NCBI GenBank assembly: GCA_029062005.1
Contig: JAIDQZ010000103.1
Location: 1 to 40,887, forward strand
Direction: 5' to 3'
From: Muribaculaceae bacterium
Lineage (GTDB): Bacteria > Bacteroidota > Bacteroidia > Bacteroidales > Muribaculaceae
Length of the DNA: 40,887 bases
Numbering within the stretch: position 1 is the first letter of the stretch; every line of letters starts with the position of its first letter. Position numbers and translations under genes: made by a program. The notes under the pieces were generated by a model. It saw only the letters and a list, made by a program, of their open reading frames with translations. It was not told where the DNA came from and ran no database searches. Of the stretch, positions 7,873-17,520 are shown piece by piece.

Positions 7873-10800
7873 TTAATCAGCCCTGATCAGCTTTATCGCA
7901 CAGGCATCCATATAGTTCTGGTTAGCTCCGTTATCAAACGAGTTGAAGTCATAATTGAAGTAGTTTATATCCCAGCTCATGGTCGGTCCCGGATTTGTGT
8001 CACCTAAGAATCCGTTTTCCTCACGGTTGTTTAACCAGAATACCACTCCCGGTGAAATTTTCAGATTATATGGTACCGGTCTGAAGGTGTTGTTGCTTGT
8101 CGATGATGAACCCCTAAGGGTGCTCCATACGTCAGAATACATCATGGTGCCGTTTGCCACGACGTTTGCAGGATTTGCGTCTCCGTTATAATATGTCTGC
8201 TTCCTTCTGCCATATCCGTCTTTGCCCAAAGGGAATACAACCTGATGCGCCGTCTTGTTTTTTGCATCATATGCAATGACACATCTCACTCCCTTGTTAG
8301 GATCCTGGTCTCCTCTCCAGAATCCTGTAGCGGTTGCAAAATTGTCGGATGTTTCAGTGGCACCGTCTCCGTAAAGTATTCCCAAGGCAAATTCACAATT
8401 AGACTTGAGCTGATTGAAATCGGCGAGCTCAGGCACTTTATAATTCAAACCATTGATTACAAATGTCCCCATTGGTGCCGGATTGTCGTTGCTTCCTTCG
8501 CATCCTATCTCATCCCAAGTCTTGCTTCCTCCTCCGGTCAAATCGAATTTCCCTGAAGCACCCGGATTTTGGAACGGACCAAAATTTGTGCGGTTGTTGT
8601 TTGTCTCCAATATGCCTTCGGTGATTCTGCCTCTGCGGAATAATGAGCCGAGGATCATCGGATTGGAAGTCTCAACGGCGTTATATACGTTGTCAGTGCC
8701 TGTTTCTGTGGCGGAAACCAATGTATAATTGCTCCATTCCTTGCCTCCGAGGCTCTGTGTGCCTTCATATCCCTGACATACGAATATCTTATGGGCACAG
8801 TTGTTGTTGTGGTAGAGTACGTCTACAATTGCACATCCATCTCCTTCAATATTTATCTTGAAATCTATCTGCGAGCCTGTCTTTCCATAGATTTTACCAT
8901 CCTTCTCTTCTCCGAGAGTGGTGTTTGAAGTTGAAAGTGACACGTTTGTTCCCGTCTCTACGTAAGCTGTCCATTGCCCGTCTGATTGAATAGGAATATA
9001 GTTAGAGTGCTGGTTGCTGTTTCTGGAGGTCATCAGCACCACGTGGAAGTCACTGGCTTCACTTCCCCCTTTGCGCCATATGGCTTTGGGGTTTACAACG
9101 CGCGGCTCCTGAAGCACTGTCACGTATTTAGTCAATGTCCTGTCAGGTACCCCCTCCCCCATATCGAATTCAGCCGTCACGCGTAGAGTTGCCTTTCTCA
9201 CGAAATATTCATAAGGATTATTGCCTGAAAAGCCGGAACCTTCAATCATTGTCTTTGCCCTTGTCCACAAGGGAACTTTCACTATCTTGTTATTCTTGTC
9301 CGTTCCGTCATCTACTGAGTCAACACTCCAGGAATTCAGCGGGCAATTGCCCGGATGTTCGCCGAGCGTCAGGTCTTCTCTATTGAATACAGAATATCCC
9401 TGGCTTCCCTGTCCGTAATTGCTGTTATAGTAATTCTGCAGTGCTGTCTGTCCGGCTGCTTGTTGTTTGAACGTATAGTACATTGCAGGCTGGCCTGTTG
9501 CAGGATTTTCCGGGATTCTCACAGGTACGGTCACCGGTAATTCGGAAACCTCCTGAGCAGTCGGCATATTGAGAGCAAGAAATCCCAGCCAGGGCTTGTT
9601 TGTATTTACCGGAACACTGATACCCTCTATCGTAGTAAGAGTACTGTAATATGCGTTAAAGGCAGCCTGGTTCCAGGTGAACTGATAGGTGGATGGTTCC
9701 GATTGTATAGTAGCAGCCGGAAATTGCAATGTGGTTGGATCTGATGGTGCCCAGTTGTTTTCTATGATATCCACACGCAGGCTTTTGCAGTTTTCCGATA
9801 CTTTTACCGGCAGGGATGATTTCTGCTGGTAGAGGTAAGACACGCGATAGAACGGCGGAACTTCCAGGTTCGGGTCAGGAATATCATAGTCGATATGCCA
9901 GTCAGGCTGGTTTGCCCATCCCTTGAATCCGAGTGTCAGCTTAAAGTGATAGTTTCGCTCCACATCGTAGTTGTATGTTATGTCCTTACCGAGCATGAAC
10001 CGGTATTTTATCGGACCTTGCGACGGGTTTTCCTGATTGATCGATATATAGTATGCCTCAACCTCTACATACGTGCCGTATTTCACACGATCCTTATAGT
10101 CATTATTGTCAATATCATCACGGATGTTTGTCCCTACCTGATCCTTTCCGAAGCCGTGCTGACGTTTGTCGTAATCAACGGAATTGGGGTCGTCCTTAAA
10201 GTCACCCTGTATGTTTTCATAGAAGAATAGCGCATCAGAATTGGCTGAATGGTCTGAACCCAACAGTTTTGGCTTGCCATCCGGAGTGACGAGTCCGTTA
10301 TAAAGTTCAAGCCCGCTCTGATTCTTGTCGTAGATGTTTGCTGATGGGTTCCCGGCATATGTGATGCGAGTATTGTCGATTGCCGGGGTATAGCTTGCAT
10401 CCGGTTGATTGAACTGTCCTGTTCTCCGGTTGAGGACTTCATCTTCATTCTCCGGGGTATTTTCTTTTCCGAGGAAACATTCGGCTGCTATATCATGCAC
10501 CGTGACATTCTTAATGTAGATCCATACTCCGTCATTAAGCCCCGATGCATCATAGGCAACGGTCACTTTCGACGCAAGCCGGCGGAGCCAGGCGCTTATA
10601 CGCATATCCGGCTTGTCGATGGTTATGGTTTTGGGTCCGAATCCTTTTGAGGAAGAGGGCACCTGCTCATCTCCAGTCAGTTCCATGAAATAGCCGAACA
10701 TCTGGTCGTCATTTGCAACATTCACATCGTCCCATCTTACTTTAACCGATTTGAGCCCGTCTGCTGTCTTGATCTCTCCTTCACGATCCCTCAATATCGT

Positions 10801-11235
10801 TGCATATTCACCACGGATATTCGCGGCGGCATATATCTGATATTTGCCATAGGGGAGTTTGAGATTCAGCGTGGCTTTCGATGTGGCAAGTGCCAGCTCT
10901 CCATTGTCATTGACATCCACTCCTTCTCCGTCGTCGGGGGGTGTGGTGTTCGGTGTGATGTTCAAGGCATCTCCGGAGTATTCCTGTACGTCAACGAGTG
11001 CGCCGTCCTCAGTATATACGAATACAAACAGGTTCTTTATTCCATTCAGTGAGTTTCCCGGAGCTCTGGTAAGTGCGGGAGTATAATTTTTAAATGAAAT
11101 CTCAGCGGTCAGCACAGCCTCTCCTTCCCCGGTCACTCCATTGTCGAAAAGATATCGGTCGTCGGCGCATGACTGGATCATCAAAACCGAGGCTATAACT
11201 GTAATTATACTGTATAATATATTTTTCTTCATCAT
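7873..11235 (-). CDS. very large fimbrial lipoprotein (DUF4906-type, putative tip adhesin)
   Basis: This 1120-residue protein is the last gene of the fimbrial operon. An SPII signal ends MIQSC with Cys23 as the lipidated residue. The N-terminal ~430 residues follow the fimbrillin pattern (EISFKNYTPALTR, then a YQIYAAANI strand like those in Mfa2-family proteins). A middle part of Ig-like or beta-sandwich repeats follows, and a C-terminal ~280-residue region (from about DEIGCEGSNDNPAPMGTFVING) resembles the FISUMP/C-type-lectin-like modules often seen at the ends of Bacteroidota surface proteins. Large proteins at the distal end of Mfa-type operons, often labelled DUF4906, are likely tip components. 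That role is inferred from position, size and architecture. It lies 22 bp after the preceding gene and ends at a strong terminator. Confidence 0.88.
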   Translation of the reverse strand: MMKKNILYSIITVIASVLMIQSCADDRYLFDNGVTGEGEAVLTAEISFKNYTPALTRAPGNSLNGIKNLFVFVYTEDGALVDVQEYSGDALNITPNTTPPDDGEGVDVNDNGELALATSKATLNLKLPYGKYQIYAAANIRGEYATILRDREGEIKTADGLKSVKVRWDDVNVANDDQMFGYFMELTGDEQVPSSSKGFGPKTITIDKPDMRISAWLRRLASKVTVAYDASGLNDGVWIYIKNVTVHDIAAECFLGKENTPENEDEVLNRRTGQFNQPDASYTPAIDNTRITYAGNPSANIYDKNQSGLELYNGLVTPDGKPKLLGSDHSANSDALFFYENIQGDFKDDPNSVDYDKRQHGFGKDQVGTNIRDDIDNNDYKDRVKYGTYVEVEAYYISINQENPSQGPIKYRFMLGKDITYNYDVERNYHFKLTLGFKGWANQPDWHIDYDIPDPNLEVPPFYRVSYLYQQKSSLPVKVSENCKSLRVDIIENNWAPSDPTTLQFPAATIQSEPSTYQFTWNQAAFNAYYSTLTTIEGISVPVNTNKPWLGFLALNMPTAQEVSELPVTVPVRIPENPATGQPAMYYTFKQQAAGQTALQNYYNSNYGQGSQGYSVFNREDLTLGEHPGNCPLNSWSVDSVDDGTDKNNKIVKVPLWTRAKTMIEGSGFSGNNPYEYFVRKATLRVTAEFDMGEGVPDRTLTKYVTVLQEPRVVNPKAIWRKGGSEASDFHVVLMTSRNSNQHSNYIPIQSDGQWTAYVETGTNVSLSTSNTTLGEEKDGKIYGKTGSQIDFKINIEGDGCAIVDVLYHNNNCAHKIFVCQGYEGTQSLGGKEWSNYTLVSATETGTDNVYNAVETSNPMILGSLFRRGRITEGILETNNNRTNFGPFQNPGASGKFDLTGGGSKTWDEIGCEGSNDNPAPMGTFVINGLNYKVPELADFNQLKSNCEFALGILYGDGATETSDNFATATGFWRGDQDPNKGVRCVIAYDAKNKTAHQVVFPLGKDGYGRRKQTYYNGDANPANVVANGTMMYSDVWSTLRGSSSTSNNTFRPVPYNLKISPGVVFWLNNREENGFLGDTNPGPTMSWDINYFNYDFNSFDNGANQNYMDACAIKLIRAD

Positions 11236-11257
11236 TAATAATGATTATGAATACTCT

Positions 11258-12577
11258 TTAATCTTCTGAAGGATAATATATTTCTCCGAATCCTGGATTC
11301 AGGTCTACTGAATTGTAGGGTGCCTCGATCGCCTCTACGGTAAGTGACATAGGGGTGAAGCCCATTTCTATCTTCAGGTGAGTGTCTCTTGCCACTGCAT
11401 CATTCCCGTCGATATTGAGTATGTTGGTCTCTAACGGAGCCGTGAACTCCATGCCCGTGCTCAGCTTTACGGTCACCATATACTTTTCATCGCCTTTAAG
11501 TATGGATTCAGGGAAGTAGACAGGTCCGTGAATGGCTCTTGACTGAGTGATAGGCTGAGTGCCTTTCTCTACCATGTTGATGCTGAGGTTGTCCATCAGG
11601 TATGTAAGTGTCTTGTCCGACGGTGTCCTGAAGTCGGTGATATACATTTCCACATCCGGTCTTACGGCATCCTGATATTTTCCCTTTGAATATTCGGTAT
11701 GGTTCGGGAATACATATTCTTCCGCCCCTATGCCTGAAATGGATATGGATGTGATCTGAACATTGCTATATGTCGGATCAAGCCCTGTGGGGTCAAGATA
11801 AAAGGTTGCCTTTGCTGCCGCACGGGTGATGAAAAGGTGTGATTTATAAGTGTCTTCCGGCAGATTAAGTCTTTTTACGTTGACAAATATATCGAAAAAC
11901 TCCGTAAGCGGAAGCATTGGAATCAGCGCCTTTGAGTCAGAAAACAATCCTTCTGTCACGGTTCCAGCATCAGAGATATCCGGCATTGAGACAGTCCACT
12001 TTGTAAGATTGTCGAAATTTGCCACCTCTGTGCCGATGGAATAGGCTTCATCGAGAAATTGAGTGGCAGATTCCCAGTCTGCAGAAGGCGCTTGCAATGA
12101 AGATTCGTTTGCTATCAGATAAATGCGTTTGCTTTCATTATCAACCACATTAAATTCAAGGTTGTCATTTCTCGGATGTCCGTATTCATTTGTAGCTACA
12201 AGCCGGTTGGCTTCCACCAGTCTAAATGCTGTCTCAGGCTTGCCGTTGAGGTCTTTAATCGTATCGCCGTTTTCATCTACGTTGGGGACATTGCGTATGA
12301 TTATGACCCTTAGGCTGCTTATCTTTTCAAACTCGCCGCTTATGTCATAATCATAACCGTCGTTATCAGCCCCGTCGGTGCGTGTAGCCTCTTTCTGTCG
12401 GTCAAAAGACACTTGAAGGCATAGATTCACCATCTCGGGGATCGGCGTTTCAGGCTGTTCTGGCAGTTCAGGCATATCCGGATCATCCGAATGACGGCAG
12501 CCTACGGCACACACCATTGCCATTATTGTGAGCAGCGCCAGTGCCTTGTCTCGTATTGATTGTATAGGCATGATCAA
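11258..12577 (-). CDS. accessory fimbrial lipoprotein (fimbrillin-like)
   Basis: This 439-residue lipoprotein has an SPII signal ending AVGC (Cys27), followed by a Pro/Glu-rich linker (DMPELPEQPETPIPEM). The body shows the two-domain fimbrillin feel: LCLQVSFDRQKEATRTDG near the mature N-terminus, RLNLPEDTYKSHLFITRAAAKATFYLDPTG mid-protein, and a final segment SVDLNPGFGEIYYPSED. The EATRTDG and ITRAAAKA stretches hold Arg residues of the kind trimmed in other fimbrillins, though no protease gene is in view. It sits between the Mfa2-like anchor and the giant protein, with gaps of 16 and 22 bp. It is probably a minor shaft or tip-adaptor subunit in the position of the Mfa3/Mfa4 accessory genes. 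Exact equivalence is not claimed. Confidence 0.85.
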   Translation of the reverse strand: MIMPIQSIRDKALALLTIMAMVCAVGCRHSDDPDMPELPEQPETPIPEMVNLCLQVSFDRQKEATRTDGADNDGYDYDISGEFEKISSLRVIIIRNVPNVDENGDTIKDLNGKPETAFRLVEANRLVATNEYGHPRNDNLEFNVVDNESKRIYLIANESSLQAPSADWESATQFLDEAYSIGTEVANFDNLTKWTVSMPDISDAGTVTEGLFSDSKALIPMLPLTEFFDIFVNVKRLNLPEDTYKSHLFITRAAAKATFYLDPTGLDPTYSNVQITSISISGIGAEEYVFPNHTEYSKGKYQDAVRPDVEMYITDFRTPSDKTLTYLMDNLSINMVEKGTQPITQSRAIHGPVYFPESILKGDEKYMVTVKLSTGMEFTAPLETNILNIDGNDAVARDTHLKIEMGFTPMSLTVEAIEAPYNSVDLNPGFGEIYYPSED

Positions 12578-12593
12578 TAGTGTTTATGCTGTT

Positions 12594-13607
12594 TCATTCG
12601 AAGTCAGGATTGTTGATACGCACATCCCAGTTGTCTACTTCTATCTGAAGTTGTTTCCATATGCCGTTCTGCAGGATGAAGAAAAGACTCCAGCGGCTCT
12701 CCCGGTCGAAGAACTCCTGTGGCTCCATTGGATTGGAGGCGCTTTTCAGAAGCCAAAGATACTCAAGAAGGGGAAGGTCGATGACGTTGTGTCCGTCTTC
12801 CTTGCTTGTGACTATCAGCTTGGGGGAATTATACGTGACAAGTCTCGGGAAACTGATCTCGGCATATGCCACGGTAGCAGCTCCACCTTGCGGGAGACTT
12901 CCGGGACTTGAATTCCCGCGTGCCCAGGGAAGGTATTCCACGTTATGTGTCGGTATCACCTCATTGTCCCATCCCATCAATGTATTGTCGTCTACAACCT
13001 TAAAGATGAAGTCATCCTCATCGATAGTGGTGCCGTCTGCCTGCTGGAGCATTATACGCAGGTTGTTGGTGTCTTTCATCATCTCGACTGTATAATCCCT
13101 GTATTCGGTATCTGTCTCCTCCACGCTGACCTCAAGCCTGCCGTAGTAGAGATCGTGCAGGTGTCTTTTCTCAGGATCTGTCAGGCAGTCGGGGTCAAGC
13201 TCAACCTCGATCTGGTCCATGCGGACCGTCGATGGCTGTGAGACAAACGAGAACGATGATTCCGGGCATTCCATGCCGCCGTACGCAATTACAGTGTAAT
13301 CGCCGGGTGCGAGATCGACTGTCATCCTCCAGTTGTCGTCCTTATGGTCTTCCTGATTTGTACTTGTCTGAGTCTTCACGTAGTTGCCATCGCTGTCATA
13401 GAAGAGGACCGTCAGGCAGTCGACGTGCTTGAAGGCATTGGCGTCCTCCATATTGTACTCATATATGAATCGCAGCCTGAGACCCTGCGGACAAGGCTGC
13501 AGGTCTTCATGTATGCGGTCGCATGAGGTGAACGACAGCATGGTTCCTGCTATCATAGTCGCCGCTATCGCCTTTTTGATCGAATCTGAAAAAGATCTGA
13601 TTTCCAT
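12594..13607 (-). CDS. FimB/Mfa2 family fimbrial anchor lipoprotein
   Basis: This 337-residue lipoprotein carries an SPII signal ending SFTSC (Cys29). The following CPQGLRLRFIYEYNMEDANAF and VDCLTVLFYDSDG segments are hallmarks of the FimB/Mfa2 family. PGDYTVIAYGG is the usual first-domain strand. In Porphyromonas gingivalis, Mfa2 anchors the fimbria in the outer membrane and limits its length; the same role is expected here. It directly follows the major fimbrillin gene after a 96-bp gap that contains a perfect 12-bp stem-loop. The protein ends with an amphipathic strand (WKQLQIEVDNWDVRINNPDF) as in two-domain transthyretin-like anchors. Confidence 0.93.
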   Translation of the reverse strand: MEIRSFSDSIKKAIAATMIAGTMLSFTSCDRIHEDLQPCPQGLRLRFIYEYNMEDANAFKHVDCLTVLFYDSDGNYVKTQTSTNQEDHKDDNWRMTVDLAPGDYTVIAYGGMECPESSFSFVSQPSTVRMDQIEVELDPDCLTDPEKRHLHDLYYGRLEVSVEETDTEYRDYTVEMMKDTNNLRIMLQQADGTTIDEDDFIFKVVDDNTLMGWDNEVIPTHNVEYLPWARGNSSPGSLPQGGAATVAYAEISFPRLVTYNSPKLIVTSKEDGHNVIDLPLLEYLWLLKSASNPMEPQEFFDRESRWSLFFILQNGIWKQLQIEVDNWDVRINNPDFE

Positions 13608-13629
13608 ATCTTGTATATTGTTGTTTTGT

Positions 13630-13659
13630 GGCTTGTGAGGAGGTCAGTCCTCACAAGCC
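13630..13659 (-). promoter_or_regulatory. intercistronic stem-loop after the major fimbrillin gene
   Basis: Twelve perfectly paired bases (GGCTTGTGAGGA/TCCTCACAAGCC) enclose a six-base loop. On the minus transcript it follows the major fimbrillin stop codon and precedes the anchor gene, with no U-tract after it. It is better suited to mRNA 3'-end protection or partial attenuation than to full termination. Confidence 0.75.
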
Positions 13660-13703
13660 TGTCCTTTCGGATTTTTCTGAAGCGGGTATATATCCCGTCA
13701 GGT

Positions 13704-15986
13704 TTAGAATGTAATGTTGTTGAGGCGTACTACCCAGGGTACGATCTCCATCTTCACGGAAAGGTAGATCTCGTCAGATTCGTCCGGGGTGTCGGGAGTC
13801 GGGTTGTTCGGATCATTCTCCGGAATACGTGGGTGACCGAGGCGGGAGATCTTGCTTATGGAAAGCTTGTAGACATTGTTGCGCACTACGTCAAACTCCA
13901 TCGGACCCATGGATCCGTCCAGACCATTGTCATTATGACGGTTCCAGTAGTAATAGTAGCAGTAGTAGCCCGCACCGTAATCTTCATCTATCGATGACTG
14001 GTAAATGTAGATGCCCGCTCCTGTCACTGCAAGACGCATTGCTTTCAGCCTATCTGAAACCCCAGCACCTGTTGCGTTATCCGACAGTTCCTTGCCATTT
14101 TGCGACCACTCGCTCCATGCATAGTTGGCGCTTTCGACGTATGCCTTGTATTCCGGTCCCGAAGTGTTTGCAAGAGCTGCCGCCCACATAGGATCCGATA
14201 TCTCCTTATTCTTTTTGGTAGCATCCTTTTCATTGGGATCTATGTAGATCATGTGGTTAACCACGTCTTTACCTTCTGCGTCCTTTGTCGTGTAGGTGGG
14301 GATCGGACCGTCGCCGAAGACAGCCTTGTAGAGGCTGTTGGAGCGGTTGATTTCCATTACGCCGGCAGTATTGATGGTGACGGAAGCCTGGATGGCAGCC
14401 TGGCGGATATGGCGCCATCCCATATAGAGATGTCCGTCATAGTAGTAAAGGATAGGGTCATCGTGGGAATTTCCCTTAAGTGAGATAGTCTCGCCATTGT
14501 AGGTAAACTGTTTGCCGTTGAGGCAGTTTGCAAGATTCTTTATATTGCCCTCGTTCCATGCTTCCTCATAATATCCCGGATTTACTGAATCTGCAAGAGC
14601 GCTTCCGAGAAGCTTGCCCTTGAATACGATACCGGTGGATATACCGTTCATCTGCTTTGCATTGTTTTCCGGAATCACATTCTCGGTCACATAGCGCCAT
14701 ACGTGGTATTGACCCGGCTGAGCACCTTCCTCTCCGGGCTTCACGTATTTGTCCGGTGTGCCTTTCAGGACATCTGACACCTTCACTACATCCCAGCGGG
14801 TGCTGCTCATGACTTCGTTGTTGAAAGATCCTGAGTCTTCGAAGAAGGGGAAGTTGAAGTAATTGGAGAATCCTGTCATCAATGCTGATCCTCCAAACGT
14901 GCTTGCATATGGACCCACAACGTAATTACCGCCGGTGTATATTCCGGTTGTTTCCTTTGTCCAAGGCTCCTCGTTGCCGCAAAGGGTGTAGTCGGCCAAC
15001 TGTCCTGTTGGACTGACGCGTGGAAGATAGTAGAATTTGTTGCTCATGTTCACCAGACACATTTTCTGGATCTGGACATCCACGATAGGCTTCGCATTGT
15101 CGTAGTCTCCATCAGCCTTAGTGTTCATCAGTACGTTGTAGCGGTTATCGCCGGCAGAACCGTCCTTGAAGTCAAAGCGGGCCACAGAACGCTGAACGAG
15201 GATGTTGCCGCGTCCGTTGTTTTTGGAGTTATCAACTACGTTTGTTGCGGATATAGTATTGACATCGGAAAGCTTGAACGGCTTTTCTACCGAGGAGAAG
15301 TTTTCCCAGTCAAGAAGATTCTTCGGGAGCTCGCGTGTGTCAAGATTGACATTGTTCATGAGGAATGAGTTGCTGCCCCATATGCCTACGTTCTTGTCCT
15401 GAGTTGCGTCTGTAGATTGCAGCACTTCGCAAGTGGCGTCGATCCATGAGGCGGATCCGAAGTTTGTGTTTGATCCGTCAAACATTGAAAGAAGTTCGTT
15501 GGTAGGGTTGGCAAACACAAAGACATATACCGGCGGCACATTGCCGTTATAATTGCCATACAGAGTGTTGAGGTTTTCCTTCTGCAGGCGGGCGGTGGCT
15601 CGGTACATCTTGTTGCTGTTGCCTTCTATGGATGCTGTCGCGATGCGGTTGCTGGGAACCTCTCCGGCTGCGATAAAGCCATATTTATCGATACCCGGTT
15701 TTACCTCGGATGAAGCCAGGACGATAAGTGCAGAACTTACATAGTTTTCCGTGTCCGAACCAATCTCTGTGCCGGAATTGCTTCCGCCGCCTACGATGGT
15801 TTCGCTTCGGGTACCTGCAAGACCGGAAGGCATATTGAAGTCTACCGTCATGAAGACTCCTCCGGAGCCTTCGTCAGTGCTTAGCTGGCCCTGATTGTTG
15901 CCCTGCTCGATCATCTCGTTGGAGCATGCTCCCGCCGCCAGAAGTGCGAAGGCGGAAGCCAGGCTTAAAATGCGATTTTTTTTCAT
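13704..15986 (-). CDS. Mfa1-family major fimbrial subunit
   Basis: This 760-residue protein starts with an SPII signal ending AAGAC (Cys21). An early strand GVFMTVDFNMPSGLAGTRSE carries an Arg where fimbrillins are usually cleaved to expose the donor-strand groove. Mid-protein motifs such as VQRSVARFDFKDG and PIVDVQIQKMCLVNMSNKFYYLPRV are typical of Mfa1. The C-terminus has YYYWNRHNDNGLDGSMGPMEFDVVRNNVYKLSISKISRLG and ends EIVPWVVRLNNITF, the family's characteristic donor strand. By family, it is secreted as a lipoprotein, processed at the outer membrane and polymerised by strand exchange. It is longer than P. gingivalis Mfa1 (about 560 residues), so the N-terminal lobe probably has insertions. 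Third gene of the operon. Confidence 0.93.
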   Translation of the reverse strand: MKKNRILSLASAFALLAAGACSNEMIEQGNNQGQLSTDEGSGGVFMTVDFNMPSGLAGTRSETIVGGGSNSGTEIGSDTENYVSSALIVLASSEVKPGIDKYGFIAAGEVPSNRIATASIEGNSNKMYRATARLQKENLNTLYGNYNGNVPPVYVFVFANPTNELLSMFDGSNTNFGSASWIDATCEVLQSTDATQDKNVGIWGSNSFLMNNVNLDTRELPKNLLDWENFSSVEKPFKLSDVNTISATNVVDNSKNNGRGNILVQRSVARFDFKDGSAGDNRYNVLMNTKADGDYDNAKPIVDVQIQKMCLVNMSNKFYYLPRVSPTGQLADYTLCGNEEPWTKETTGIYTGGNYVVGPYASTFGGSALMTGFSNYFNFPFFEDSGSFNNEVMSSTRWDVVKVSDVLKGTPDKYVKPGEEGAQPGQYHVWRYVTENVIPENNAKQMNGISTGIVFKGKLLGSALADSVNPGYYEEAWNEGNIKNLANCLNGKQFTYNGETISLKGNSHDDPILYYYDGHLYMGWRHIRQAAIQASVTINTAGVMEINRSNSLYKAVFGDGPIPTYTTKDAEGKDVVNHMIYIDPNEKDATKKNKEISDPMWAAALANTSGPEYKAYVESANYAWSEWSQNGKELSDNATGAGVSDRLKAMRLAVTGAGIYIYQSSIDEDYGAGYYCYYYYWNRHNDNGLDGSMGPMEFDVVRNNVYKLSISKISRLGHPRIPENDPNNPTPDTPDESDEIYLSVKMEIVPWVVRLNNITF

Positions 15987-16059
15987 GTTAATGAATTGTT
16001 TGAATATTTGTTTTTGATTTTTTTCAATTGCTTCGGACCTTGATCCGGAGGACTGAAGA

Positions 16060-17505
16060 TTAATAGACCACGATTGACTGTCGCGGTGCCATGGCGTCTT
16101 CGACCTCGGGGATCACTTCTTCAGCCTGGGTCGATCCGGAGGCTGCAGCTTTCTTGAGATATTCAAGCGCCTTGGAATAGTCTTCCTCCATAGCGTAGAG
16201 CATACCCCATGCATAGTCGGAATCGGCATTGTGACCTACTTTCTCAAGATACATGCGGGCTGCCTGCAGATTGCCGTTGCTCATGGCGCAGCCGGCGGCA
16301 TTAAGGTTGGCTATGTCACTGTCCGGATACATGGCGGCTGCCGTCATGAACACCTTATAGTATTCAGGCGAACCCTGTGGATATTTGCCCGAGAGAAGAT
16401 ACAGCTCATTGAGCGACAGCATCTTCGGATCCTTCTCAAATACCTTCGCTATCTCGTCGACGTCATAGAATTTCTTGATCCTGTACGTGATGCGGTAGTC
16501 AGTGTGACGCAATACCGGGTAGACGTTCTGAAGAAGGAAAGGATAGTCGTTGGGGAATTTTGCACGGAACAGGTCGTTCTTCTTCTCGATAGGTATGGAA
16601 GCATCGTCGATGAAGGCGAGCATCTCATGTTTATTCGGTATGGATGATGCCTCGATCCATTCGCGCAGTCCGTCCCAGTCCTCGGGTACGGATGCTGTCT
16701 CAAATACGTAATTGGGGAAGCCGGAGTGATCTTCGACATACTTCCTGACCACTTCAGTACGCCCCTTGGCAAGGCGGACGTTGTTGAGATAAGGACCTTC
16801 AGGCGATGCATAGCCGGTGAGCAGGATTCGTTCTACTGTGGCGTATTCGTTGTCTCTCACTGCGTTGATGGTCTTGAGGATGGAGTCGAGTTCGGCATGG
16901 TTGGTGTAATATGTCCAATCGATGTCCGTACGGTTCACCTTGAAGATGATGTTTGCGCGTCCGGAAAGGTTGAAGATCTTGTCGGCAGTGTCCTTCGGTG
17001 CGATATACCTGAAGTTGTGAGCGTATTCAAGGAAGTTGGTCACAGGAGGTTCGTTGATGTCTACCGCCGGGAAGTCTCCTGTACGTGCAGGCTTGCAGTT
17101 GCATATGTTGGCGGTGTCCGCCTTTATGATTATGCTGGAACTGCCCGAGAGCGGAGTATATCCTACGGTGCTTGAATATTCCACCGGAAGACTCTTGCCG
17201 GCACGTGAGAGTGTCAGCGGAGTGGCGTTGTTCTCGCGTATCTCTGCATACCATGCCTTGCGCCCTGCGATGCGGATTTCCGGCATCGGGACAGTGTCGC
17301 CGTTGGAGACGTATTGAGGGGTGAGGGTGACTATATGATTGCTCTTCACCTTGTATGCCTTCGGGTCGACAGTCATGTTGAATGTAAGCAGGGTGTCTCC
17401 CTTGTTGACGTTCATCTGTGATATATGCAGGCGGTCGGAAGTTGACTGCGCCGCTGCCGCGATTGGCAGCAGGATTGCCGCCATGGCGATAAGTTTCTTG
17501 TTCAT
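16060..17505 (-). CDS. DUF3868/OmpA-like fimbria-associated periplasmic or outer-membrane protein
   Basis: This 481-residue protein has a signal peptide (about 1-20, cut near AAAAQ). A beta-rich N-terminal domain (about 25-130; MNVNKGDTLLTFNMTVDPKAYKVKSN) matches the pattern I associate with DUF3868. An OmpA/MotB-like peptidoglycan-binding domain (about 180-290; ANIIFKVNRTDIDW and LLTGYASPEGPYLNNVRLAKGRTEVV) follows, and then a C-terminal helical stretch with TPR-like pairs (about 375-470; LLSGKYPQGSPEYYKVFMTAAAMYPD). In Bacteroidota fimbrial operons it regularly follows a DUF3575 barrel and precedes the fimbrillin. It may link the fimbrial apparatus to the cell wall. The gap to the upstream barrel gene is only 15 bp. 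Confidence 0.88.
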   Translation of the reverse strand: MNKKLIAMAAILLPIAAAAQSTSDRLHISQMNVNKGDTLLTFNMTVDPKAYKVKSNHIVTLTPQYVSNGDTVPMPEIRIAGRKAWYAEIRENNATPLTLSRAGKSLPVEYSSTVGYTPLSGSSSIIIKADTANICNCKPARTGDFPAVDINEPPVTNFLEYAHNFRYIAPKDTADKIFNLSGRANIIFKVNRTDIDWTYYTNHAELDSILKTINAVRDNEYATVERILLTGYASPEGPYLNNVRLAKGRTEVVRKYVEDHSGFPNYVFETASVPEDWDGLREWIEASSIPNKHEMLAFIDDASIPIEKKNDLFRAKFPNDYPFLLQNVYPVLRHTDYRITYRIKKFYDVDEIAKVFEKDPKMLSLNELYLLSGKYPQGSPEYYKVFMTAAAMYPDSDIANLNAAGCAMSNGNLQAARMYLEKVGHNADSDYAWGMLYAMEEDYSKALEYLKKAAASGSTQAEEVIPEVEDAMAPRQSIVVY

Positions 17506-17520
17506 GAGTCGGTAAGGGAT

